The translations under genes were made by a program, and so were the position numbers. The notes beneath the pieces were generated by a model. That model saw only the letters and a list, made by a program, of their open reading frames with translations, was not told where the DNA came from and made no database searches. Positions 23,208 to 37,858 of a stretch of DNA of 64,000 nucleotides are shown here, piece after piece. The stretch's first letter is position 1. Every line of letters begins with the position of its first letter. Source of the stretch: Echinarachnius parma. Taxonomy: Eukaryota; Echinodermata; Echinoidea; Clypeasteroida; Echinarachniidae. The stretch is from the NCBI GenBank assembly GCA_037951105.1, contig JBAMJV010008090.1, forward strand, positions 81,716-145,715, written 5' to 3'.

Positions 23208-24470
23208 TTTATTATTAGGTGGGCTGTACATCATACAGACCACCTCATAATTTCGTTAGAATTGCCTTTATTATTATTCTTTATTTTTCTTATTTCCAAT
23301 CACTTTTTTGTTAGCAAGATAACTTGAAAATGGCTCAATCAAGTGCCTTGAAATTTGGCACACATATATATAGGCATATGGACAAACCAAAATAAGGTTT
23401 TGAACCCTGACCTTGACTGATGACGTCATCTAGGCGCCATTTTGTAAAATTTTCTGAATATCTTCTCATGATCATATCTTCATAACGAAAAGTTGTTTCT
23501 CATTCATATTTATCATGATCAAGGTCAATATCCGTCCGGTCAATTTCAGGTCAAAAAACGCGCGCGCATGCGTACGTGCGCGCGTCAGCGCGCGCGCAAA
23601 ATTTTAAAATGTTCAAAATCGTCGCAAATTCATTTTGGATACGTTTTAGGCCATTTTAAGCATTTTACGAAAAAACGCGCACACGCGCATGCGCGCGCGT
23701 TTTCGCGCGTACTGGCATTTTGCAACATAGAATCGCCGAATTTTCTCTGTTATCATATTTAGCCCATCTTTCCAAGCATTTTGATACCTTGTTCACCTTT
23801 TTCTGACTAGTAAAAACGCAATGAGCTTCCGTTCAAGAAACATGTCCGTGCGCGCGAGCTCTTGTAATACATAGCATATATGGGCAAAAACATGCCTATA
23901 CAAAATTCATTGTAACTCTTCAGAATGGATGGGAACTCCCAAGTTTTTTTTCATATTTGGATAGATTATGAGTCGGAGATATGATTTCATGTCTCATTTG
24001 ACCCTCAATTAACTCATGGCGTCATCATAATGGCCTCCGAACTCAAAATTTCAATTTGCATATTATGACGTCAGCATATTTTTGGAAAATTTATTGTATC
24101 TCTGTAAATATTGATCGATTTTCTTCCAAATTTTGATATGTTCTATCTGAGACAATTCTCTACAAATGTGATGATCACGATTTTTCATTTTGACAAAGGC
24201 ATCATGGCGTATTTTTGCGATTTAAGGAGGTATGTCATTTTTTCACATTTTGCGTGTATTCTCTATGGGACATGACTTTTTTTCAAAACTGGATTCTACA
24301 TTCCCGTCTTTCGCGAGCAATATCTCCGTCGTTTTAGTTTTGTTTTCGCTGAGCTTCGAGTATGTTGTAGCTGAGACAATAAGCTATCTCAAATGAGCCC
24401 TTGATTATGTCTTTAATTTTAGTTCGACCAGCCCACCTATACTTGTTCTAAACAAGTATTACAATTCTAG
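23208..24470 (+). mobile_element. Array unit 11 (type A)
   Basis: 1263 bp and the only unit with a single 5' module (from 23217). Shares the GAGCAATATCTCCGTCG 3' wording with unit 6. Confidence 0.85.
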
Positions 24471-25673
24471 TTATTATTATTCTTTATTTTTCTTATTTCC
24501 AATCACTTTTTTGTGAGCAAGATAACTTGAAAATGGCTCAATCAAGTGCCTTGAAATTTGGCACACATATATATAGGCATATGGACAAAGCAAAATAAGG
24601 TTTTGAACCCTGACCTTGACTGATGACGTCATCTAGGCGCCATTTTGTAAAATTTTCTGAATATCTTCTCATGATCATATCTTCATAACGAAAAGTTGTT
24701 TCTCATTCATATTTATCATGATCAAGGTCAATATCCGTCCGGTCAATTTCAGGTCAAAAAACGCGCGCGCATGCGTACGTGCGCGCGTCAGCGCGCGCGC
24801 AAAATTTTAAAATGTTCAAAATCGTCGCAAATTCATTTTGGATACGTTTTAGGCCATTTTAAGCATTTTACGAAAAAACGCGCACACGCGCATGCGAGCG
24901 CGTTTTCGCGCGTACTGGCATTTTGCAACATAGAATCGCCGAATTTTCTCTGTTATCATATTTAGCCCATCTTTCCAAGCATTTTGATACCTTGTTCACC
25001 TTTTTCTGACTAGTAAAAACGCAATGAGCTTCCGTTCAAGAAACATGTCCGTGCGCGCGAGCTCTTGTAATACATAGCATATATGGGCAAAAACATGCCT
25101 ATACAAAATTCATTGTAACTCTTCAGAATGGATGGGAACTCCCAAGTTTTTTTTCATATTTGGATAGATTATGAGTCGGAGATATGATTTCATGTCTCAT
25201 TTGACCCTCAATTAACTCATGGCGTCATCATAATGGCCTCCGAACTCAAAATTTCAATTTGCATATTATGACGTCAGCATATTTTTGGAAAATTGATTGT
25301 ATCTCTGTAAATGTTGATCGATTTTCTTCCAAATTTTGATATGTTCTAGCTCAGACAATTTTCTACAAATGTAATAACCACGATTTTTCATTTTGACAAA
25401 GGCATCATGGCGTATTTTTGCGATTTAAGGAGGCATGTCATTTTTTAACATTTTGCGTGTATTCTCTATGGGACATGACTTTTTTTCAAAACTGGATTCT
25501 ACATTCCCGTCTTTCGCGACCAATATCTTCTTCGTTTTAGCTTCGTTTACGCTGAACTTCGAGTATGTTGTAGCTGAGACAATAAGCTATCTCAAATGAG
25601 CCCTTGATTATGTCTTTAATTTTAGTTCGACCAGCCCACCTATACTTGTTCTAAACAAGTATTACAATTCTAG
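24471..25673 (+). mobile_element. Array unit 12 (type B)
   Basis: 1203 bp, no 5' module. Core start TGTGAGCAAG, shared with unit 26. The second CG block has GCGAGCGCG. Confidence 0.85.
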
Positions 25674-26862
25674 TTTATTTTTCTTATTTCCAATCACTTT
25701 TTTGTTAGCAAGATAACTTGAAAATGGCTCAATCAAGTGCCTTGAAATTTGGCACACATATATATAGGCATATGGACAAAGCAAAATAAGGTTTTGAACC
25801 CTGACCTTGACTGATGACGTCATCTAGGCGCCATTTTGTAAAATTTTCTGAATATCTTCTCATGATCATATCTTCATAACGAAAAGTTGTTTCTCATTCA
25901 TATTTATCATGATCAAGGTCAATATCCGTCCGGTCAATTTCAGGTCAAAAAACGCGCGCGCATGCGTACGTGCGCGCGTCAGCGCGCGCGCAAAATTTTA
26001 AAATGTTCAAAATCGTCGCAAATTAATTTTGGATACGTTTTAGGCCATTTTAAGCATTTTACGAAAAAACGCGCACACGCGCATGCGCGCGCGTTTTCGC
26101 GCGTACTGGCATTTTGCAACATAGAATCGCCGAATTTTCTCTGTTATCATATTTAGCCCATCTTTCCAAGCATTTTGATACCTTGTTCACCTTTTTCTGA
26201 CTAGTAAAAACGCAATGAGCTTCCGTTCAAGAAACATGTCCGTGCGCGCGAGCTCTTGTAATACATAGCATATATGGGCAAAAACATGCCTATACAAAAT
26301 TCATTGTAACTCTTCAGAATGGATGGGAACTCCCAAGTTTTTTTTCATATTTGGATAGATTATGAGTCGGAGATATGATTTCATGTCTCATTTGACCCTC
26401 AATTAACTCATGGCGTCATCATAATGGCCTCCGAACTCAAAATTTCAATTTGCATATTATGACGTCAGCATATTTTTGGAAAATTGATTGTATCTCTGTA
26501 AATGTTGATCGATTTTCTTCCAAATTTTGATATGTTCTAGCTGAGACAATTCTCTACAAATGTGATGATCACGATTTTTCATTTTGACAAAGGCATCATG
26601 GCGTATTTTTGCGATTTAAGGAGGCATGTCATTTTTTAACATTTTGCGTGTATTCTCTATGGGACATGACTTTTTTTCAAAACTGGATTCTACATTCCCG
26701 TCTTTCGCGACCAATATCTTCTTCGTTTTAGCTTCGTTTACGCTGAACTTCGAGTATGTTGTAGCTGAGACAATAAGCTATCTCAAATGAGCCCTTGATT
26801 GTCTTTAATTTTAGTTCGACCAGCCCACCTATACTTGTTCTAAACAAGTATTACAATTCTAG
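25674..26862 (+). mobile_element. Array unit 13 (type C)
   Basis: 1189 bp, the shortest unit. The microsatellite is reduced to TTTATTTTTCTT. AAATTAATTTTGG and a missing AT in CTTGATTGTC are private. Confidence 0.85.
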
Positions 26863-28067
26863 TTTATTTATTATTCTTTATTTTTCTTATTTCCAATCAC
26901 TTTTTTGTTAGCAAGATAACTTGAAAATGGCTCAATCAAGTGCCTTGAAATTTGGCACACATATATATAGGCATATGGACAAAGCAAAATAAGGTTTTGA
27001 ACCCTGACCTTGACTGATGACGTCATCTAGGCGCCATTTTGTAAAATTTTCTGAATATCTTCTCATGATCATATCTTCATAACGAAAAGTTGTTTCTCAT
27101 TCATATTTATCATGATCAAGGTCAATATCCGTCCGGTCAATTTCAGGTCAAAAAACGCGCGCGCATGCGTACGTGCGCGCGTCAGCGCGCGCGCAAAATT
27201 TTAAAATGTTCAAAATCGTCGCAAATTCATTTTGGATACGTTTTAGGCCATTTTAAGCATTTTACGAAAAAACGCGCACACGCGCATGCGCGCGCGTTTT
27301 CGCGCGTACTGGCATTTTGCAACATAGAATCGCCGAATTTTCTCTGTTATCATATTTAGCCCATCTTTCCAAGCATTTTGATACCTTGTTCACCTTTTTC
27401 TGACTAGTAAAAACGCAATGAGCTTCCGTTCAAGAAACATGTCCGTGCGCGCGAGCTCTTGTAATACATAGCATATATGGGCAAAAACATGCCTATACAA
27501 AATTCATTGTAACTCTTTAGAATGGATGGGAACTCCCAAGTTTTTTTTCATATTTGGATAGATTATGAGTCGGAGATATGATTTCATGTCTCATTTGACC
27601 CTCAATTAACTCATGGCGTCATCATAATGGCCTCCGAACTCAAAATTTCAATTTGCATATTATGACGTCAGCATATTTTTGGAAAATTTATTGTATCTCT
27701 GTAAATATTGATCGATTTTCTTCCAAATTTTGATATGTTCTATCTGAGACAATTCTCTACAAATGTGATGATCACGATTTTTCATTTTGACAAAGGCATC
27801 ATGGCGTATTTTTGCGATTTAAGGAGGTATGTCATTTTTTCACATTTTGCGTGTATTCTCTATGGGACATGACTTTTTTTCAAAACTGGATTCTACATTC
27901 CCGTCTTTCGCGACCAATATCTTCTTCGTTTTAGCTTCGTTTACGCTGAACTTCGAGTATGTTGTAGCTGAGACAATAAGCTATCTCAAATGAGCCCTTG
28001 ATTATGTCTTTAATTTTAGTTCGACCAGCCCACCTATACTTGTTCTAAACAAGTATTACAATTCTAG
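26863..28067 (+). mobile_element. Array unit 14 (type A)
   Basis: 1205 bp, no 5' module. ACTCTTTAGAATGG is a private change. Confidence 0.85.
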
Positions 28068-29405
28068 TTTATTTATTAGGTGGGCTGTACATCATACAGA
28101 CCACCTCATAATTTCGTTAGAATTGCCTTTATTTATTTATTAGGTGGGCTGTACATCATACAGACCACCTCATAATTTCGTTAGAATTGCCTTTATTTAT
28201 TATTCTTTATTTTTCTTATTTCCAATCACTTTTTTGTTAGCAAGATAACTTGAAAATGGCTCAATCAAGTGCCTTGAAATTTGGCACACATATATATAGG
28301 CATATGGACAAAGCAAAATAAGGTTTTGAACCCTGACCTTGACTGATGACGTCATCTAGGCGCCATTTTGTAAAATTTTCTGAATATCTTCTCATGATCA
28401 TATCTTCATAACGAAAAGTTGTTTCTCATTCATATTTATCATGATCAAGGTCAATATCCGTCCGGTCAATTTCAGGTCAAAAAACGCGCGCGCATGCGTA
28501 CGTGCGCGCGTCAGCGCGCGCGCAAAATTTTAAAATGTTCAAAATCGTCGCAAATTCATTTTGGATACGTTTTAGGCCATTTTAAGCATTTTACGAAAAA
28601 ACGCGCACACGCGCATGCGCGCGCGTTTTCGCGCGTACTGGCATTTTGCAACATAGAATCGCCGAATTTTCTCTGTTATCATATTTAGCCCATCTTTCCA
28701 AGTATTTTGATACCTTGTTCACCTTTTTCTGACTAGTAAAAACGCAATGAGCTTCCGTTCAAGAAACATGTCCGTGCGCGCGAGCTCTTGTAATACATAG
28801 CATATATGGGCAAAAACATGCCTATACAAAATTCATTGTAACTCTTCAGAATGGATGGGAACTCCCAAGTTTTTTTTCATATTTGGATAGATTATGAGTC
28901 GGAGATATGATTTCATGTCTCATTTGATCCTCAATTAACTCATGGCGTCATCATAATGGCCTCCGAACTCAAAATTTCAATTTGCATATTATGACGTCAG
29001 CATATTTTTGGAAAATTGATTGTATCTCTGTAAATGATGATCGATTTTCTTCCAAATTTTGATATGTTCTAGCTCAGACAATTTTCTACAAATGTAATAA
29101 CCACGATTTTTCATTTTGACAAAGGCATCATGGCGTATTTTTGCGATTTAAGGAGGCATGTCATTTTTTAACATTTTGCGTGTATTCTCTATGGTCTCTA
29201 TGGGACATGACTTTTTTTCAAAACTGGATTCTACATTCCCGTCTTTCGCGACCAATATCTTCTTCGTTTTAGCTTCGTTTACGCTGAACTTCGAGTATGT
29301 TGTAGCTGAGACAATAAGCTATCTCAAATGAGCCCTTGATTATGTCTTTAATTTTAGTTCGACCAGCCCACCTATACTTGTTCTAAACAAGTATTACAAT
29401 TCTAG
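28068..29405 (+). mobile_element. Array unit 15 (type B)
   Basis: 1338 bp, two 5' modules. It contains a private 10-bp tandem duplication (TCTCTATGG twice) near 29187 and AAATGATGATCG. Last unit before the higher-order repeat. Confidence 0.85.
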
Positions 29406-30602
29406 TTATTCTTTATTTTTCTTATTTCCAATCACTTTTTTGTTAGCAAGATAACTTGAAAATGGCTCAATCAAGTGCCTTGAAATTTGGCACACATATA
29501 TATAGGCATATGGACAAAGCAAAATAAGGTTTTGAACCCTGACCTTTACTGATGACGTCATCTAGGCGCCATTTTGTAAAATTTTCTGAATATCTTCTCA
29601 TGATCATATCTTCATAACGAAAAGTTGTTTCTCATTCATATTTATCATGATCAAGGTCAATATCCGTCCGGTCAATTTCAGGTCAAAAAACGCGCGCGCA
29701 TGCGTACGTGCGCGCGTCAGCGCGCGCGCAAAATTTTAAAATGTTCAAAATCGTCGCAAATTCATTTTGGATACGTTTTAGGCCATTTTAAGCATTTTAC
29801 GAAAAAACGCGCACACGCGCATGCGCGCGCGTTTTCGCGCGTACTGGCATTTTGCAACATAGAATCGCCGAATTTTCTCTGTTATCATATTTAGCCCATC
29901 TTTCCAAGCATTTTGATACCTTGTTCACCTTTTTCTGACTAGTAAAAACGCAATGAGCTTCCGTTCAAGAAACATGTCCGTGCGCGCGAGCTCTTGTAAT
30001 ACATAGCATATATGGGCAAAAACATGCCTATACAAAATTCATTGTAACTCTTCAGAATGGATGGGAACTCCCAAGTTTTTTTTCATATTTGGATAGATTA
30101 TGAGTCGGAGATATGATTTCATGTCTCATTTGACCCTCAATTAACTCATGGCGTCATCATAATGGCCTCCGAACTCAAAATTTCAATTTGCATATTATGA
30201 CGTCAGCATATTTTTGGAAAATTGATTGTATCTCTGTAAATGTTGATCGATTTTCTTCCAAATTTTGATATGTTCTAGCTGAGACAATTCTCTACAAATG
30301 TAATGATCACGATTTTTCATTTTGACAAAGGAATCATGGCGTATTTTTGCGATTTAAGGAGGCATGTCATTTTTTAACATTTTGCGTGTATTCTCTATTG
30401 GACATGACTTTTTTTCAAAACTGGATTCTACATTCCCGTCTTTCGCGACCAATATCTTCATCGTTTTAGCTTCGTTTACGCTGAACTTCGAGTATGTTGT
30501 AGCTGAGACAATAAGCTATCTCAAATGAGCCCTTGATTATGTCTTTAATTTTAGTTCGACCAGCCCACCTATACTTGTTCTAAACAAGTATTACAATTCT
30601 AG
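29406..30602 (+). mobile_element. Array unit 16 (type C)
   Basis: 1197 bp, no module. Markers: CTGACCTTTACTG, GTAATGATCACG, GGAATCATGG, TCTATTGGACATG and TCTTCATCG. The same set recurs in units 24, 31 and 36. Confidence 0.88.
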
Positions 30603-31793
30603 TTTATTTTTCTTATTTCCAATCACTTTTTTGTTAGCAAGATAACTTGAAAATGGCTCAATCAAGTGCCTTGAAATTTGGCACACATATATATAGGCAT
30701 ATGGACAAAGCAAAATAAGGTTTTGAACCCTGACCTTGACTGATGACGTCATCTAGGCGCCATTTTGTAAAATTTTCTGAATATCTTCTCATGATCATAT
30801 CTTCATAACGAAAAGTTGTTTCTCATTCATATTTATCATGATCAAGGTCAATATCCGTCCGGTCAATTTCAGGTCAAAAAACGCGCGCGCATGCGTACGT
30901 GCGCGCGTCAGCGCGCGCGCAAAATTTTAAAATGTTCAAAATCGTCGCAAATTCATTTTGGATACGTTTTAGGCCATTTTAAGCATTTTACGAAAAAACG
31001 CGCACACGCGCATGCGCGCGCGTTTTCGCGCGTACTGGCATTTTGCAACATAGAATCGCCGAATTTTCTCTGTTATCATATTTAGCCCATCTTTCCAAGC
31101 ATTTTGATACCTTGTTCACCTTTTTCTGACTAGTAAAAACGCAATGAGCTTCCGTTCAAGAAACATGTCCGTGCGCGCGAGCTCTTGTAATACATAGCAT
31201 ATATGGGCAAAAACATGCCTATACAAAATTCATTGTAACTCTTCAGAATGGATGGGAACTCCCAAGTTTTTTTTCATATTTGGATAGATTATGAGTCGGA
31301 GATATGATTTCATGTCTCATTTGACCCTCAATTAACTCATGGCGTCATCATAACGGCCTTCCAACTCAAAATTTCAATTAACATATTATGACGTCAGCAT
31401 ATTTTTGGAAAATTGATTGTATCTCTGTAAATGTTGATCGATTTTCTTCCAAATTTTGATATGTTCTAGCTCAGACAATTTTCTACAAATGTATTAACCA
31501 CGTTTTTTCATTTTGACAAAGGCATCATGGCGTATTTTTGCGATTTAAGGAGGCATGTCATTTTTTAACATTTTGCGTGTATTCTCTATGGGACATGACT
31601 TTTTTTCAAAACTGGATTCTACATTCCCGTCTTTCGCGACCAATATCTTCTTCGTTTTAGCTTCGTTTACGCTGAACTTCGAGTATGTTGTAGCTGAGAC
31701 AATAAGCTATCTCAAATGATCCCTTGATTATGTCTTTAATTTTACTTCGACCAGCCCACCTATACTTGTTCTAAACAAGTATTACAATTCTAG
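30603..31793 (+). mobile_element. Array unit 17 (type B)
   Basis: 1191 bp, no module. Markers: AACGGCCTTCCAACTC, AATTAACATATT, CACGTTTTTTC, ATGATCCCTTG and TTTTACTTCG. Partner of unit 25. Confidence 0.88.
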
Positions 31794-33168
31794 TTATTAT
31801 TAGGTGGGCTGTACATCATACAGACCACCTCATAATTTCGTTAGAATTGCCTTTATTTATTAGGTGGGCTGTACATCATACAGACCACCTCATAATTTCG
31901 TTAGAATTGCCTTTATTATTAGGTGGGCTGTACATCATACAGACCACCTCATAATTTCGTTAGAATTGCCTTTATTCTTTATTTTTCTTATTTCCAATCA
32001 CTTTTTTGTTACCACGATAACTTGAAAATGGCTCAATCAAGTGCCTTGAAATTTGGCACACATATATATAGGCATATGGACAAAGCAAAATAAGGTTTTG
32101 AACCCTGACCTTGACTGATGACGTCATCTAGGCGCCATTTTGTAAAATTTTCTGAATATCTTCTCATGATCATATCTTCATAACGAAAAGTTGTTTCTCA
32201 TTCATATTTATCATGATCAAGGTCAATATCCGTCCGGTCAATTTCAGGTCAAAAAACGCGCGCGCATGCGTACGTGCGCGCGTCAGCGCGCGCGCAAAAT
32301 TTTAAAATGTTCAAAATCGTCGCAAATTCATTTTGGATACGTTTTAGGCCATTTTAAGCATTTTACGAAAAAACGCGCACACGCGCATGCGCGCGCGTTT
32401 TCGCGCGTACTGGCATTTTGCAACATAGAATCGCCGAATTTTCTCTGTTATCATATTTAGCCCATCTTTCCAAGCATTTTGATACCTTGTTCACCTTTTT
32501 CTGACTAGTAAAAACGCAATGAGCTTCCGTTCAAGAAACATGTCCGTGCGCGCGAGCTCTTGTAATACATAGCATATATGGGCAAAAACATGCCTATACA
32601 AAATTCATTGCAACTCTTCAGAATGGATGGGAACTCCCAAGTTTTTTTTCATATTTGGATAGATTATGAGTCGGAGATATGATTTCATGTCTCATTTGAC
32701 CCTCAATTAACTCATGGCGTCATCATAATGGCCTCCGAACTCAAAATTTCAATTTGCATATTATGACGTCAGCATATTTTTGGAAAATTGATTGTATCTC
32801 TGTAAATGTTGATCGATTTTCTTCCAAATTTTGATATGTTCTAGCTGAGACAATTCTTCACAAATGTGATGATCACGATTTTTCATTTTGACAAAGGCAT
32901 CATGGCGTATTTTTGCGATTTAAGGAGGCATGTCATTTTTTAACATTTTGCGTGTATTCTCTATGGGACATGACTTTTTTTCAAAACTGGATTCTACATT
33001 CCCGTCTTTCGCGACCAATATCTTCTTCGTTTTAGCTTCGTTTACGCTGAACTTCGAGTATGTTGTAGCTGAGACAATAAGCTATCTCAAATGAGCCCTT
33101 GATTATGTCTTTAATTTTAGTTCGACCAGCCCACCTATACTTGTTCTAAACAAGTATTACAATTCTAG
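31794..33168 (+). mobile_element. Array unit 18 (type C)
   Basis: 1375 bp, three modules. Markers: ATTGCAACTC and AATTCTTCACAAATG. It differs from partner unit 26 at the core start (TTACCACG here, TGAGCAAG there). Confidence 0.88.
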
Positions 33169-34374
33169 TTATTATTATTATTCTTTATTTTTCTTATTTC
33201 CAATCACTTTTTTGTTACCAAGATAACTTGAAAATGGCTCAATCAAGTGCCTTGAAATTTGGCACACATATATATAGGCATATGGACAAAGCAAAATAAG
33301 GTTTTGAACCCTGACCTTGACTGATGACGTCATCTAGGCGCCATTTTGTAAAATTTTCTGAATATCTTCTCATGATCATATCTTCATAACGAAAAGTTGT
33401 TTCTCATTCATATTTATCATGATCAAGGTCAATATCCGTCCGGTCAATTTCAGGTCAAAAAACGCGCGCGCATGCGTACGTGCGCGCGTCAACGCGCGCG
33501 CAAAATTTTAAAATGTTCAAAATCGTCGCAAATTCATTTTGGATACGTTTTAGGCCATTTTAAGCATTTTACGAAAAAACGCGCACACGCGCATGCGCGC
33601 GCGTTTTCGCGCGTACTGGCATTTTGCAACATAGAATCGCCGAATTTTCTCTGTTATCATATTTAGCCCATCTTTCCAAGCATTTTGATACCTTGTTCAC
33701 CTTTTTCTGACTAGTAAAAACGCAATGAGCTTCCGTTCAAGAAACATGTCCGTGCGCGCGAGCTCTTGTAATACATAGCATATATGGGCAAAAACATGCC
33801 TATACAAAATTCATTGTAACTCTTCAGAATGGATGGGAACTCCCAAGTTTTTTTTCATATTTGGATAGATTATGAGTCGGAGATATGATTTCATGTCTCA
33901 TTTGACCCTCAATTAACTCATGGCGTCATCATAATGGCCTCCGAACTCAAAATTTCAATTTGCATATTATGACATCAGCATATTTTTGGAAAATTTATTG
34001 TATCTCTGTAAATATTGATCGATTTTCTTCCAAATTTTGATATGTTCTATCTGAGACAATTCTCTACAAATGTGATGATCACGATTTTTCATTTTGACAA
34101 AGGTATCATGGCGTATTTTTGCGATTTAAGGAGGTATGTCATTTTTTCACATTTTGCGTGTATTCTCTATGGGACATGACTTTTTTTCAAAACTGGATTC
34201 TACATTCCCGTCTTTCGCGACCAATATCTTCTTCGTTTTAGCTTCGTTTACGCTGAACTTCGAGTATGTTGTAGCTGAGACAATAAGCTATCTCAAATGA
34301 GCCCTTGATTATGTCTTTAATTTTAGTTCGACCAGCCCACCTATACTTGTTCTAAACAAGTATTACAATTCTAG
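33169..34374 (+). mobile_element. Array unit 19 (type A)
   Basis: 1206 bp, no module. The first CG block has GTCAACGCGC. The second CRE-like palindrome is mutated to TGACATCA (33971-33978). Partner of unit 27. Confidence 0.88.
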
Positions 34375-35528
34375 TTATTATTATTATTCTTTATTTTTCT
34401 TATTTCCAATCACTTTTTTGTTAGCAAGATAACTTGAAAATGGCTCAATCAAGTGCCTTGAAATTTGGCACACATATATATAGGCATATGGACAAAGCAA
34501 AATAAGGTTTTGAACCCTGACCTTGACTGATGACGTCATCTAGGCGCCATTTTGTAAAATTTTCTGAATATCTTCTCATGATCATATCTTCATAACGAAA
34601 AGTTGTTTCTCATTCATATTTATCATGATCAAGGTCAATATCCGTCCGGTCAATTTCAGGTCAAAAAACGCGCGCGCATGCGTACGTGCGCGCGTCAGCG
34701 CGCGCGCAAAATTTTAAAATGTTCAAAATCGTCGCAAATTCATTTTGGATACGTTTTAGGCCATTTTAAGCATTTTACGAAAAAACGCGCACACGCGCAT
34801 GCGCGCGCGTTTTCGCGCGTACTGGCATTTTGCAACATAGAATCGCCGAATTTTCTCTCTTATCATATTTAGCCCATCTTTCCAAGCATTTTGATACCTT
34901 GTTCACCTTTTTCTGACTAGTAAAAACGCAATGAGCTTCCGTTCAAGAAACATGGCCGTGCGCGCGAGCTCTTGTAATACATAGCATATATGGGCAAAAA
35001 CATGCCTATACAAAATTCATTGTAACTCTTCAGAATGGATGGGAACTCCCAAGTTTTTTTTCATATTTGGATAGATTATGAGTCGGAGATATGATTTCAT
35101 GTCTCATTTGACCCTCAATTAACTCATGGCGTCATCATAATGGCCTCCGAACTCAAAATTTCAATTTGCATATTATGACGTCAGCATATTTTTGGAAAAT
35201 TGATTGTATCTCTGTAAATATTGATCGATTTTCTTCCAAATTTTGATATGTTCTATCTGAGACAATTCTCTACAAATGTGATGATCACGATTTTTCATTT
35301 TGACAAAGGCATCATGGCGTATTTTTGCGATTTAAGGAGGCATGTCATTTTTTAACATTTTGCGTGTATTCTCTATGGGACATGACTTTTTTTCAAAACT
35401 GGATTCTACATTCCCGTCTTTCGCGACCAATATCTTCTTCGTTTTAGCTTCGTTTACGCTGAACTTCGAGTATGTTGTAGCTGAGACAATAAGCTATCTC
35501 AAATGAGCCCTTGATTATGTCTTTAATT

Positions 35529-35556
35529 AGGTTATACATATATATATGTATAACCT
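35529..35556. repeat. Perfect 28-bp palindrome at the second-family 5' end
   Basis: AGGTTATACATATA followed directly by its complement TATATGTATAACCT. It occupies the position of the AGGTGG...CCACCT hairpin in the standard units. The outer GTATAACCT reappears at 37982-37990 near the 3' end. Confidence 0.92.
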
Positions 35557-37779
35557 TATTGATTTCGTCAAGATTTTTATTATTTATTCTTCTTCTTCTT
35601 CTTCCTAATTTTGTGCGTCGCATATCTCAAGATCACATAAATCAATTGTCATGAATCTTCACATGATGATAGATCATGATCTAACTTAGAACTGGTAACC
35701 TTTTCAGTGACGTCAGGACGCCATTTTGTCAAATTTTAATAATCATTTTATCTCAGTTATGAAATATCAATTTCAATTCAAATTTCGTATCAATATTAAT
35801 CAGGTCAATAGTCATCTTTTAAGCTCATGTGCGTGCAATTACACTCGGAGACGCGCGCGTACGCGTCCGTCAATTAATTTTTTTTTTTTTAAATGCTCAA
35901 AACCCCAACCCGAGTAATTTACTATATGTTTCAGACAATTTTAAGCGTTTCAAAAAATTCCGCGCGTGCGCGTCGGCGCGCGCGTATTTGCGCGCGTAAC
36001 GCGAATGAATAAGAAAATTATCGTTTTTTCACATGTTTTGGATTCCTTATGGATCCCTCAACACACCCTATCAATTTGAGTCATTGTTGACTCATAATAA
36101 CGGAGTACGCGCGCGTCAAAGTCAAAATTACGCGCGCACGCAAAATGGCAAAACATGGTAAAAACATCCTTTTTTTATTCGGCCATAACTTTTTAAAAAG
36201 TCCACAAACATCCAATTTTCTTTTAATATTCGGATAGATTATGAGTTGTAGATACGAATTCATACCTCATCTATGCCGAGTAAATGTTATAAAGTCATCG
36301 TATTGACGGTTAAAGTTGAAAATGCGAATTTTACTCAATTTCAATCAATGTTGAAATCGACCATAGTGTACTTTTGACCATATCTCACTTATTCTCCATC
36401 AATGTACTCCCAAATTTTGATATATCGTAGCTGATGTCCTGCTCTATTCGCAATCTTTTCACAACAATTCGTTATGTTATCTGGATCCTGATGAATTGTT
36501 TGATTGTAAATAAGAGTCCAAATCTGATAAAAATTGAGGTTTAGCCAAAACGTATGTTATCGACATATAACTGCTGAAGAAATTATGCTATCAATTTAAG
36601 ATTTCGCATGTAGATAGGGATTTGCAACCCCATCATTTCATAAGTTAACACCAAATCGCGAAAATGCATATTTCATTGTCATATTTACCCTCAAAGGTCA
36701 AATAAATCAAGCATGAATACTCAATAACCACGTACGCCATGGACGTGAAATTCAGCACACATGTAGGGTATAATGAAAGGAACATTTCATAAGATAAGAT
36801 CGGATTATGAAAATGGCGTTCAGGATATGTAAATTAGGTTCATATGTCAAAATAACTCACTGTTCCGTATTTAACTAACCATTAATTATTTGCACGTTCA
36901 AGAATCTGTGTAGACTTTTAGAACAATTTAGACTCGAGGTCCATTTAATAACATAACACTCACGCACGAAAACGCTCCGTTCATCATGTATGCGTGTGTC
37001 AAACGGCCATGAAAAGCCAACATTGGACATACAAAGTAGATAAAATAGTACCAAATGCTTTATTTATTTAAGGGTATTAACATGTCTCACTTACCATCAC
37101 TTCCATCAAGCATATATTAACTACTAGCTGACTCACAAGAGCGCTACTCCTAATACTGGTTACCAATGCATAGTCCTCAAGATCACAAATGCCAGGCTTG
37201 AAATATAACTTTTATATAGCAGTTATTGTGAGAAGTTACTAAGCAAATGTCATGTTGCCGTTCAGGAAAGAAGATGAGAATTATCACTTTAATGCTGGCC
37301 CAGATAAATCATTAGTCATTGAAAATCATATTATAATATCCGAAGAAGTCAGTCGAAACAATTTTCAGAGCTAAAACATTAAAATACATTAGTTGTTTTC
37401 AATTTACAATTATCCTGCAATGCTCCATGACTTTTCTTGCAATAGCGCCATCTATCGGCGAATAATTCGGTCAATTGTCTTGTCTCAAGGATTCCAGAAA
37501 TGCATGACTTGCACTTAATAATCAACAAAAGCTGTTATTCACCAGATTTATCCAGACTTTCGGCTAATTATGAAAGATAGCATTACCTTCATGCCAAATC
37601 CAGCATAAAACTACAGATTATAACAACTTAAGTAGTGTTTATGATTCATTTTATGAAAAAAGAATGACGTCATCATTCCTCCGCGTTTTGGAGAAAAAAG
37701 TCTAGACGGCTGAATATCGTACATTGACAAGTCCAATCACTGATATATATTCCCAGATTTTCCATTTCTCACAAGAGAT

Positions 37780-37858
37780 GTTATGTTGGTCTCGTGGAAC
37801 AAGTTGGGACGCAAGATCCAAGGGGCGTGGGTTCGAATCCAAGGCAATGGTTTTTTTT
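37780..37858 (+). promoter_or_regulatory. tRNA-like internal Pol III promoter, copy 1
   Basis: TGGAACAAGTTGG (37795-37807) resembles an A box with one extra base. GGTTCGAATCC (37830-37840) is a perfect B box at tRNA-like spacing. A T8 run starts at 37851 and could terminate Pol III. The T-arm would pair only partly and I found no convincing acceptor stem, so this is not a functional tRNA gene. It may be a tRNA-derived SINE fragment captured by the element. Confidence 0.4.

Noticed and set aside
36081-36263. 60-codon minus-strand frame in the second-family element, repeated at 48856 and 57967
   Set aside because: Short, low complexity, no domain. Repeated only because the element is repeated.
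37780-37858. Functional tRNA gene
   Set aside because: The B box is good, but the acceptor stem is not found and the T-arm pairs poorly. Kept only as a Pol III-like motif.
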